DNA of 48,384 nucleotides, taken from Zygnema circumcarinatum (lineage: Eukaryota; Streptophyta; Zygnematophyceae; Zygnematales; Zygnemataceae). The notes below the pieces were generated by a model, which ran no database searches, was not told the DNA's origin, and saw only the letters and a program-made list of their open reading frames with translations. Position 1 is the first letter of the stretch, and the number at the start of each line of letters is the position of its first letter. The position numbers and the translations under genes were made by a program. This document shows positions 1-8,218 of this stretch, piece by piece. The DNA is taken from contig CM074814.1 of assembly GCA_037447605.1 (NCBI GenBank), positions 1,800,642 to 1,849,025 on the forward strand, in the 5' to 3' direction.

Positions 1-1
1 A

Positions 2-1114
2 TTCAAGGTAGGGCTAGGTGGGCTGCACTCTATCCACAGAAACAAGCAGGCTATTGTTGAGTTTGAAAGCGATACAGAGAATGCTATTTTTCATATCGAC
101 ATTACCGCGTTTTCTATTGAACTGCTTATTCAGTTGTTGCAGAAGGGCTCCGAATTCCACATAATCGGTTCTTCACAAGACTATGCTAAGCGCTTATTGG
201 CCAAGCTAGGCGAATGGCGGGACTTGCGCTTGAAGTGGAAAGCTTCACCCGAGATTGAGCTTCGGAGACGATCAATCACATACAAAGTGCTTCTGCTTTC
301 GATTGTTGGCAATTTGAATGCTTCTGGTTCTTTGCTTTACAATCCTAAGCTGTACTATAGCATCACCATAAATGGGCAGCTAATCCTTTTGGAGGTGCTC
401 AAATCGCTCTCATCCTGTTCCGACATCCTGCAAGCAAACACGGACGGCGCTATCCTACGTGTTCCTTGTGCTAACACAGGGCGCTTGAACACTCTCTTAA
501 ATGAACAAGAGCGCGTTCTGGGTTTGACCTTTGGTTCACGCACCAAAGTCTTACGCGCCTGGATTATGGGCTCTAACGGCTACGCTTTGTGCGCGCCCGG
601 ACAAGTCCTCGTGCGCGGACTTAACGCCTTGCAAAGCTCGTTTAATTCGTCAGTTCATTCGAACTTGCTCGAGTTCTTACTAACAACTCCACGAAAAGAA
701 CGCAATTTTGGCATGCTTCTAACTCGTGCCAAGTCCTATCGCAAGTTTTGGGAGTTTGCCTGTGCAAAACGCAGCGCGAGCGAGTTGCCAGTGGTTTACA
801 TGTGTACGCTAGCGCACCGGGATGACATTGTTGTCCTTGAAAAGAGCGGAAAAGGCAAATTCCTTTGTTTGGTTTCCAAAGGCTCGCCCTTGGGTAGAGT
901 AGAATATTTCAAGTACATCTCAACTCAGTACGACTTCAAAAGGCGAGAAATTGAGTATGAGAACACTTTGCTCAATTCGGTGCCGTGGCGTTGCGTGGAG
1001 GCGAAGCGCAAATACAAACAGAAGTATACTGCAGACTACCCGCTTGAATCGCAAGAGTCTTTGAGGAAGTTTCTCGAGTTGCTTGAAGATAGGGACAGCT
1101 GCGCAAGGGTCTAA
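2..1114 (+). CDS. Phage/plasmid-type family B-like DNA polymerase, C-terminal part (cut by window edge)
   Basis: The frame is open from base 2 to a TAA at 1112-1114, so the true start lies left of the window. The first residues contain GLGGLHSIH (about 17-43), the GxGGLH motif that precedes the palm in many phage-type DNA polymerases. A motif A-like stretch HIDITAFSIELL follows (about 92-127); Asp is kept but the usual SxYP part is changed. Next come a motif B-like segment with TYKVLLLSIVGNL (Lys codon 284-286), then SITINGQLILL, then a clear motif C, QANTDGAIL (NTDG at 437-448). This order and the NTDG form match DNA polymerases of phages and some linear plasmids or viruses, from family knowledge. 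No intron is seen, unlike the neighbouring genes. The altered motif A suggests divergence or decay. The 3' part is duplicated on the opposite strand. Alternative: an organellar plasmid gene moved to the nucleus. I am fairly sure of the family, not of the source. Confidence 0.72.
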   Translation, partial: FKVGLGGLHSIHRNKQAIVEFESDTENAIFHIDITAFSIELLIQLLQKGSEFHIIGSSQDYAKRLLAKLGEWRDLRLKWKASPEIELRRRSITYKVLLLSIVGNLNASGSLLYNPKLYYSITINGQLILLEVLKSLSSCSDILQANTDGAILRVPCANTGRLNTLLNEQERVLGLTFGSRTKVLRAWIMGSNGYALCAPGQVLVRGLNALQSSFNSSVHSNLLEFLLTTPRKERNFGMLLTRAKSYRKFWEFACAKRSASELPVVYMCTLAHRDDIVVLEKSGKGKFLCLVSKGSPLGRVEYFKYISTQYDFKRREIEYENTLLNSVPWRCVEAKRKYKQKYTADYPLESQESLRKFLELLEDRDSCARV

Positions 1115-1541
1115 CGTTCAAGGAAGAGAAGCATGGAGCAGTCGTCTCGAGTCGCGAACTTGCTCTTGATGACAGCGGTGTTAAAGCAGTGCTCACGATG
1201 CGCACTTAAGGGCGAGGTTTTGCTCGTAAATAGAAAGCTTCGGAGCTTGTGGACTTTCTCAATAGGCACGGGATTCGGGAATACACGCATGGCAAGTGTT
1301 CGACTAGGATTGACAGCAACTATTGTAAGAACCAGACGCAACAAGGTGTCGCTCCGGGGAGTTTTCCGCTTACGGCTGACGTATTTATGGTTCTCACCCT
1401 TTTCACTGAGTTGGACGCTGGCTTTGAACCAGAGCGGATTTAGTACAGAGTTTATAGAAACGCTTCCAGCCATGAGGGCGACCAGAGGGCGACCATAGGG
1501 AGCTCGCGCGGCGCTCACTGCGTTCGCTTGTTTCACCGTGA
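668..1541. repeat. Left arm of an 874-bp inverted repeat
   Basis: Bases here pair with 1622-2495 (paired positions sum to 3163). I checked both ends by base, and the open frames on the two arms give identical translations throughout, so identity looks complete. The arm holds the last ~150 codons of the polymerase gene plus about 430 bp of its 3' flank. Confidence 0.95.
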
Positions 1542-1661
1542 GCTTCGCGAACAGGCGACCGAAGGGTGACGAAGTCACAGGCGACCGTTCGCTCGCGCGG
1601 CGCTCACTGCGTTCGCTTGTTTCACGGTGAAACAAGCGAACGCAGTGAGCGCCGCGCGAGC
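1502..1661. repeat. Three copies of a 35-bp unit forming a near-perfect hairpin
   Basis: The same 35-mer, beginning GCTCGCGCGGCGCTCACTGC and ending TTGTTTCAC, occurs at 1502-1536 (plus), 1591-1625 (plus) and 1627-1661 (minus). The last two face each other with a single G (1626) between them, giving a 71-bp hairpin. The motif ACAGGCGACC also recurs in the spacer (1551 and 1578). GC-rich shuffled repeats like this are familiar from green algal organelle DNA and plasmids, but the match is one of style only. Confidence 0.9.
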
Positions 1662-2495
1662 TCCCTATGGTCGCCCTCTGGTCGCCCTCATGGCTGGAAG
1701 CGTTTCTATAAACTCTGTACTAAATCCGCTCTGGTTCAAAGCCAGCGTCCAACTCAGTGAAAAGGGTGAGAACCATAAATACGTCAGCCGTAAGCGGAAA
1801 ACTCCCCGGAGCGACACCTTGTTGCGTCTGGTTCTTACAATAGTTGCTGTCAATCCTAGTCGAACACTTGCCATGCGTGTATTCCCGAATCCCGTGCCTA
1901 TTGAGAAAGTCCACAAGCTCCGAAGCTTTCTATTTACGAGCAAAACCTCGCCCTTAAGTGCGCATCGTGAGCACTGCTTTAACACCGCTGTCATCAAGAG
2001 CAAGTTCGCGACTCGAGACGACTGCTCCATGCTTCTCTTCCTTGAACGTTAGACCCTTGCGCAGCTGTCCCTATCTTCAAGCAACTCGAGAAACTTCCTC
2101 AAAGACTCTTGCGATTCAAGCGGGTAGTCTGCAGTATACTTCTGTTTGTATTTGCGCTTCGCCTCCACGCAACGCCACGGCACCGAATTGAGCAAAGTGT
2201 TCTCATACTCAATTTCTCGCCTTTTGAAGTCGTACTGAGTTGAGATGTACTTGAAATATTCTACTCTACCCAAGGGCGAGCCTTTGGAAACCAAACAAAG
2301 GAATTTGCCTTTTCCGCTCTTTTCAAGGACAACAATGTCATCCCGGTGCGCTAGCGTACACATGTAAACCACTGGCAACTCGCTCGCGCTGCGTTTTGCA
2401 CAGGCAAACTCCCAAAACTTGCGATAGGACTTGGCACGAGTTAGAAGCATGCCAAAATTGCGTTCTTTTCGTGGAGTTGTTAGTAAGAACTCGAG
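1622..2495. repeat. Right arm of the 874-bp inverted repeat
   Basis: This is the reverse complement of 668-1541, separated from it by an 80-bp spacer. Similarity ends at 2495: the next base mismatches, five more match, and then the sequence is unrelated. The junction near 2500 is therefore a sharp breakpoint between the element and flanking DNA. Confidence 0.95.
2049..2495 (-). pseudogene. 5'-truncated second copy of the DNA polymerase 3' end
   Basis: On the minus strand this frame repeats the last ~149 codons of the polymerase at 2-1114, including the stop, with no differences seen. It lacks everything upstream, including motifs A, B and C, because the inverted repeat ends at 2495. It cannot encode a working polymerase. 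Confidence 0.85.
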
Positions 2496-2705
2496 AAAGT
2501 TGGCCTTTCAGGGCTTCAGGAAATTTGGAACCGCTCCGCTTTTGTTTCTGTATCTGCTTCAGGAACAAATATTTTTGGAGGAATATGGCTCTGAAATGGT
2601 TGGAAGAAGGGGCAGCAGGGGTTGCTCTCTATGTCGGCAGGACTGCAAAGTGAAGTTGTTCATGGATTTTTTGTGTTTCTAGAAGCGGTACACTAAACAA
2701 TCAAT

Positions 2706-2994
2706 CAAACGAGCATGCTCCACCTGCTACGCCATAACCATCTCCATAGCCTGCTATAGCATAGCAGCCACCCCTATATCCACCGCCTGTATCATACCCG
2801 ACCTTAGCAGGGTTTGAACACAAGACCTCCCGGTACCCACACCAGTGCTTTACCATTAAAAGGCAACCGCGGATGTAAATACTAGGCCATACAACAGATA
2901 TATAGCGTTTCGCTACACCGCCCCTAGCAGCACCGTAACCTCCTTTCTCTATATCTGACTCTGTCCACTTAGGCTCCGTCTTCTTTATCTCCAC
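2706..2994 (-). pseudogene. Fragment of a glycine-rich RNA-binding protein gene, interrupted
   Basis: An exon-like block follows a good acceptor (TTCTTCTTCAG) and reads VEIKKTEPKW then KGGYGAARGG. This matches the end of an RRM (the 'VEIKKAEPK' strand of hnRNP-type proteins) followed by a Gly/Tyr/Arg-rich tail. The tail is then broken by about 100 bp of foreign sequence with tRNA-like boxes, after which TGGGYRGG and AGYGDGYGVAGG resume. The RRM core was not found next to it. It is an inverted, diverged relative of the block at 3599-3841. Neither copy looks intact. Confidence 0.6.
2803..2872 (-). repeat. tRNA-like / SINE-like segment with pol III A and B boxes
   Basis: On the minus strand, AATGGTAAAGCACT (about 2843-2856) resembles a pol III A box. 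TGTTCAAACCC (2810-2820) resembles a B box and T-loop, about 30 bp downstream. No full cloverleaf could be built with confidence. It sits inside the glycine-rich gene fragment as an insertion that the plus-strand copy lacks, which fits a tRNA-derived SINE or tRNA pseudogene. Confidence 0.5.
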
Positions 2995-3598
2995 CTGAAG
3001 AAGAACAAGCGTGAAAACGTGATTCTTTATGTAGGTACAACATCATGACTTGTACAGGCTTGACTGCACTAACATGGTGCAATCACTTCAAGAGTGACTC
3101 GTCAAGTCCCTCCTAGATCACTATGCAAAATAACAGACATTAGCAAGTCGAAAAAGTTGCTACAGCATAAGTTACTTCCACAATATGACCACAAAAAGAA
3201 AGGCATTGTAGCCCCGAAGCGGATTGATCGCTGAGCTATTGTAGCGAGTGCTACAACCACCACGGTGCCGCGCTCATCCTGGAGATCCCCAAACGATTCG
3301 GCCATATAGGTCCTCCGTGCAATTGTACAATTGAATCTTGAATAGAAGAGTTTTTCTGAATGTTTTTAAGCCTGCATGGTCATTTAAAAATGCTGTACCT
3401 ATTTTCAGGAATCCATCATCAATGTTGTTTCGCAGTGGGAATCTTGAAATTCACAGGGCAGGAGTCAATCGTCCAACTTCTGCCACTCTATCACATGGTC
3501 TATTGGTTTGTACGGGCGTATTGCTGACATGTTCGTTGGTTTGTGTTGGGCAGAGGAATTCAAACAATATTTCTCTGCTCTTGTTTGTTCGTCTGCAC

Positions 3599-3841
3599 GT
3601 GGAGATAAAGAAGGCGGAGGATAGAGCCAGGTGTAGAGAGAGGAGGTTACGGTGCTGCCAGGGGCGGTGAATATGGGGGTGGTGGCTATGCTGCAGCAGG
3701 CTATGGAGATGGCTATGGCGTAGCAGGTGGCTACGGTGGGAGTGGAGGTTACCGTTCTGGAGGTGGTTATGGGGGTCGGGGCGGTTACGGCGGTGGTGCA
3801 GGTGGATATGGGGGTGGGGGCGCTGGTTCAACGGGAGAATA
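3599..3841 (+). pseudogene. Glycine-rich RNA-binding protein tail, second degraded copy
   Basis: The block starts with VEIKKAEDRA and, after a frame change, gives RGGYGAARGGEYGGGGY, then many GGY/GGYG repeats, and ends GAGSTGE with a TAA at 3839-3841. RGG/GGY tails of this kind follow RRMs in hnRNP-type proteins that bind RNA. The equivalent splice acceptor in the minus copy is TTCAG; here the bases read TGCAC, so the acceptor is lost. An indel after the RRM-like end also breaks the frame. A live alternative model using another acceptor near 3639 (GTGTAG) is possible but lacks upstream RRM exons. Confidence 0.55.
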
Positions 3842-5441
3842 ACATGTAGGAGGCTCTTTCTTTTGTCCTTAGGTCCGATGGGACCAGTTTGCAACAATGG
3901 ATGTATGTGGCCATGCATGGATGGCACTTGGACATGGGAGTTGGCCTTTGGTCCCGTATGTGTGTTGCAGTGCCGGACCAGCCTAACCATTTCACACATT
4001 CACACTATTTACATTTGGGACGTGGGCGACGCAAGAGAGGCATGTCGACAGTAGCACATGTACCAGGGAACAGCCATAATAAGAAAGGAAGGTCTAAGTC
4101 GGATACTGGGAACACAAGCAACATGCAACACAAGGAGTGATGCAAAACCCATTGCGATCATCACTGCACAGAAGCAAGCCCGCCCTTACGAGAAGCGAAT
4201 ACATGAAAGTTTAAGCGACTGCCCTGGAGAAGAAGTTTGTTTCATATCGCAAAGAATTTAAGTTCTTCAAGAAAAAGACATTCCCAGCCTCTAACTAAAC
4301 CTGATGCTTGCTTATTCCCAACAAAAATGGTAAGGTAGCAGAGACAGTGGCAGCGATCCCACGGCCGCACCTCGGCCAAACCTAATCCGCGTGCTCTCTC
4401 TCAGGGGGGGCTTGAGTTTCTTAGCGATCAGTAAGCGATGCCTGAGACTATTATGTACAAGCAAGTAGAGGAAGTGCTACACTTTACATGCCCTCCTTGC
4501 TGATCCTATTCACAGGGGCCACCCTGCTCCAGCAGACAGCTCGCAGCTGGTAATTGTATATGGATCAACCAGACGATATATAACAGGCTTGAAAATGTGG
4601 CACTTGCCCAATCTACTCTTATCGAACTCTTATCTAACTCTCTCTCTCTCTCTCTCTCCTTCCCTCTCCCTGCCTTTCCCCCTCCCACCCCCCCGCCAAG
4701 AAGGCGGCTCTTCTTTCATGCAAGGAATCAGACCTTGTCCGAAGTGGAGGCAAAATCCGAGTCTCCCCCCACACCCTGGCCGTGAGAGGGGGAGCAGCAT
4801 GCAGCTGTGAGAGAAGCCACTTGCTGGCCGTACGAAGAAGCAAGGAGAAGCTCCACACTGTTCTCCATGGACTCGCTTGGAGAGACTTGCGCGTGCTGCA
4901 GGAGCAGCACATACCTGCATGTGCTGCGGTCCGGGGCGTCTTTCACAATCACGTCTCCTGCACATGTGAGAGCGGAAGCCTCGTTACCTTCAGGGTTCAT
5001 ATAGAGTTCTTCACATAGAACAGACGTGCGGCTCTACATGCTTGAATGCTATCCAAAACAGCTGATTTTAGTATTGAAACTTGTGTGGCACCTGCTGTGT
5101 AGTCCTTGCCGCCAGGAATGTTGTGGACCAACCTGCATCCCTCCATAAAAATTCATCAAACAACCGTATACCTCCGTATTCATTCAATCGCAACAACATG
5201 GAGCTCTGTTCAGCAACGATGGGAAGCGCGAGAAACAAATTCTACAAACGTGGAGGGTGGAGGGTCAAATAAGTGTAAGTGAATACCAACGAAGTCGAAG
5301 GTCCGCCACGTCTGAACCGCTCTCACCGTCTGCCATCACCTGCAACGCCTCCCACACAACTGAACGTGAGCCACGGCCCGAAGTCTGTTTAACTACCTCC
5401 TAGCATTAAGAACATTAACCTCCTTTCCAGAGCACGCACAG
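3842..5441. other. Non-coding stretch, possible 3' exons of the gene to the right
   Basis: No gene is supported. A (CT)n microsatellite lies at about 4638-4659. On the minus strand, blocks at about 4917-4966 and 4735-4786 are bounded by plausible AG and GT sites and could be exons of the membrane protein gene at 5442-6641, but I could not keep its reading frame through them. Confidence 0.3.
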
Positions 5442-6641
5442 CTAACTGAAAAAGGTATATTTTATTTCTAAATTCTGAAAAAATGGTTTGATGAAGTTCA
5501 AGTTCTCAGGCATTAGAGAACCACCACTCACAAGTGTGTATAGCTGTTTGATCCCTCCTGAAATAGCCACATCCACATATGCAGCGATGGGATTCCCCTT
5601 ATCTCTTCCAGCAGCACACCGCACTTCCAGCCCTCCTGAAACCGCCGAACTCCGCCGCTTCTCGCCGCCCTGCGCTCTCACCTTCCGCAGAGAGTACACG
5701 CCTTTCACAGCCACCCTCCCTTCACCCCCTCCCCCCAGGCCTACCCCTCTCTGCTCGTCTCCCAGTCCCAAGGAGCTTCCAAAAGCGACCCCCAGAGGCC
5801 CTCTCCCTCCTGCAGGAAGGATGGGCTTCTTCAGCTCCGTGTCTCCTATAAGAAACTGCAACAGTCCTGTAAGCCGCGTCCTCCTCCAAGTGCGCTGAGC
5901 AGCCCATTGCTGCGCCTCGCTATTACCGCCGCCCTCCGCGCCCTTAACGTTTCCTGCTGCTCTTTGGGGCCATTGCTCAGCAGCTGTCTCCTCACATCCA
6001 GGGTGTCCGCTCTCACACAGCTGCTTCTTCAAGTCCTTCCTAGGGTTCACTTTCTTATTCACATATGCTCCACTTGCTGCTGCTGCCTCTCCAGCACCCT
6101 CTACGTCAGTTATTCCTTCTTCTCCCCCGAATGAAGCTTGTTCCTCCTCCGGGCTCACTGACTGCAGGTTCCGAGAGGCAGCCCGGGCGCCATTTGCACG
6201 GTTAAGAACGAGCAGCTCGCCAGGATTCATGCCCGCAGCTTTCCCCTTTGCCTCGTCTCTACCCGTCAGCATTTGCCCTAAACTGAGAGCTGCCGGCTCT
6301 TCCAGAGGCTCCGTATACTCCACAAGATGTCTACGAACGGCCATGGCGGCCTGGTACCTGCTCGAGCTGGAAAGCTCATCCTCCACCTTCCACTGCGCGG
6401 CATGGCGGGGCCTCTGGCGGAGAAGCATGGCGAAGGAGGAGAGCCAGTAGAGCACGAAGACGGTCCAGCCCACTGCCCAGAGAGCACGCGAGCGGGACCG
6501 GGAAGGTGCAGCAGCGGCGCCCTTCTGCTTGTGGCGGCGAGGAGAGCGCGGAGAGCTCCGCGGGGGGGAGGTCGGAAATCCGCCATAGTACTCTGTCGCC
6601 CTCCGCACGTTGGAAGTGACACGTGTCGCCGTCGGAGACAT
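5442..6641 (-). CDS. Probable single-pass (type II) membrane protein, function unknown
   Basis: ATG at 6641 opens a GC-rich frame of 399 codons to a TAG. The N-terminus is basic and Ser/Pro/Arg-rich (residues 1-50), followed by one hydrophobic span containing WAVGWTVFVLYWLSSFAMLL (about 54-73) and a long hydrophilic, low-complexity region. A short basic N-terminus plus one early membrane segment is the layout of Golgi type II proteins such as glycosyltransferases, but I recognise no catalytic motif. Near the end, NPIAAYVDVAISGGIKQLYT looks like real protein. A GTGAGT donor follows directly (exon end 5532, phase 0), so the last codons of the open frame may be intron and the true 3' end may lie further left. 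The frame continues upstream of 6641 without stop to 7157, but that part is composition-driven. Confidence 0.5.
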   Translation of the reverse strand: MSPTATRVTSNVRRATEYYGGFPTSPPRSSPRSPRRHKQKGAAAAPSRSRSRALWAVGWTVFVLYWLSSFAMLLRQRPRHAAQWKVEDELSSSSRYQAAMAVRRHLVEYTEPLEEPAALSLGQMLTGRDEAKGKAAGMNPGELLVLNRANGARAASRNLQSVSPEEEQASFGGEEGITDVEGAGEAAAASGAYVNKKVNPRKDLKKQLCESGHPGCEETAAEQWPQRAAGNVKGAEGGGNSEAQQWAAQRTWRRTRLTGLLQFLIGDTELKKPILPAGGRGPLGVAFGSSLGLGDEQRGVGLGGGGEGRVAVKGVYSLRKVRAQGGEKRRSSAVSGGLEVRCAAGRDKGNPIAAYVDVAISGGIKQLYTLVSGGSLMPENLNFIKPFFQNLEIKYTFFS

Positions 6642-7640
6642 GGCGGCGAGAGGAGAGGGACAGGCGGGAAAACTGATGAGGGCGGGGAAGGGGTGGCAGC
6701 GGGAGGGAGAGGGAGGGGGGGAGAGGGAGTGGGAGGGAGGGAGGGAGGGAGCGCGTGGGGTCGTGTCGCGCTTTTGGGCAGCTCGTCGGGAGGGAACGGC
6801 TAGCGCCCGCGGGGGGCGCTGACATGGCGGGCGGGCGGCCTCAACGGTCCTTCCACGTGGCCCAATGGGCGGGAGCGGTCGCGCGCGCGAGCCCGCGGGG
6901 GCCCTCGTGGCGCGCGCCCGCGGGCCCTGTGCGGTCGGGCTCGCGCGCCCTCGATCCGCTACGGGACAAATTGACGTGGATGGAGATCGTACGGAGATTG
7001 TCTCCTTGCTGGCACTTGCTGTACGGTCAGGCCGGACAAATATCCCGATGTTTGGACAAAGGAATGTGCATGGAGCACGACATGGACTGTAGCAGAACAT
7101 TAGATCTATGTTGCACGGAGCGTGATAGTGGATTGGGACTGTGTTGTTGCGTGCCAAGTCCTAGCGTGGTCACGCGCCCGAGTCCCGACAAAGCCGGCCG
7201 TACGCTTCCCCGCCCTGTGCTGTGCCGTCCCGCCAGCTCGGCTCCACGGGCGCGCCACCCTCATGGTGTACGTGTGGCGCGCTATGACTGGCCAATTGAG
7301 TGAGGCGCGCACCTCGAGGGAGCCGCGTGGCCGGAGGGGTCGCCGCCACGTCGTGCCACCCGGCAGACGGCGAGCGGCGGCGAGCGGCGGACCGCCTTTG
7401 CTCTTGTTGGGCGGACTGCGAGCCAATGAGCGAGCTGCTTGCGGGCGGGCACGTTTGTCGTTTTTGTTTCAGCCGGCCGGCCGGAGGCAAAGTGGTCGGC
7501 GCCGGCCGGCCTGCCGACGGCGTGGCCGCGGGAGGCCGGCCGTACGCATCGCGCCGCTCGACTCATGCCCATGCCCATGCCTGTGCCCATTGGCCGTGGG
7601 CCTATGAGGTAAAGGGCGGCGGGTGGAGTTTACTGGTACA
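6642..7640. promoter_or_regulatory. GC-rich upstream region with GTAC-core motifs
   Basis: This region lies upstream of the minus-strand membrane protein gene. It is GC-rich, has a CCAAT motif near 6864, and repeated GTAC cores, mostly CGTACGG, CGTACGC or TGTACGG (near 6987, 7021, 7198, 7268, 7541). Long open frames on both strands here have no protein-like features and reflect base composition. Confidence 0.4.
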
Positions 7641-7740
7641 GTATGGTCGGCAATCTTCGAATCGACGGTGGGGAGGGCATGTAGCGGTAGGCCTTGAGAG
7701 CCCCCAACCCTCCAGCAGGACCAATAAGATCTGATATCAA

Positions 7741-7789
7741 TGTAGCGCGGGGACTCATCTATACCTGCGCTACATTTGGTATCAGAGCC
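7741..7789 (+). mobile_element. LTR-end-like short repeat plus initiator-tRNA-Met primer binding site
   Basis: TGGTATCAGAGCC at 7777-7789 is the classic primer binding site of plant copia elements, complementary to the 3' end of initiator tRNA-Met. Two bases upstream ends a 34-bp segment (7741-7774) that starts TGTAGCGC and finishes GCGCTACA, so it has TG...CA ends with 8-bp inverted termini. No second copy, polypurine tract or gag/pol frame was seen downstream, so this is a remnant or a very small non-autonomous element. Confidence 0.5.
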
Positions 7790-8193
7790 TGTGAGAGGGG
7801 CAGAGGGATGAGAAGCAAATTCACCTTCCACCCTTTCTCCCTCTTCACTGTCCATGGAAACTTCCCTCCTGGTGCCCGCAGCACTCTCACTCATTTTTCA
7901 CTCACGTGCATACACAACACACGAGAGGCGGAATAGAAAAACGTAGGAGAAAGCTCCCAGCCTAAAACTCCTTTATGATGACAAGCTTTCCAACTCAAGC
8001 CCCCATAAGCCTAGTCAAGCTTTCACCACATGATCACTTCACCTTCACGTGAGGCAGCTCTCCACACACGGAGACTCCTCACAAAGGTCCACCTCCTGTT
8101 GCCAAAGCCATGCCTTCAAACTGCCATAGCCTTGCAATGCATATCAAGAAGGTTTCTAACTTACACACCCACTCTCACTATATAGTATGGGGC

Positions 8194-8218
8194 TGTGACG
8201 TGACCATGTCACGTCACA
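8194..8218. promoter_or_regulatory. ACGT-core palindrome, candidate bZIP site, with upstream TATA-like motif
   Basis: TGTGACGTGAC and GTCACGTCACA are perfect inverted 11-mers separated by CAT. Each carries a TGACGTG-type core of the kind bound by plant bZIP factors. A TATATAG sequence lies just upstream (about 8179-8185). The downstream frame at 8340-8591 ends in a donor-like AA/GTAAGT, so an unrecognised first exon is possible but not supported by homology. Confidence 0.4.

Noticed and set aside
1111-1635. Paired open frames of 121-174 codons on both strands around the inverted repeat
   Set aside because: They mirror each other because of the palindrome, lie 3' of the polymerase stop and show no protein features.
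6742-7157. N-terminal extension of the 5442-6641 gene
   Set aside because: Open only by composition (Pro/Arg/Ser-rich). The ATG at 6641 begins the part with a membrane anchor.
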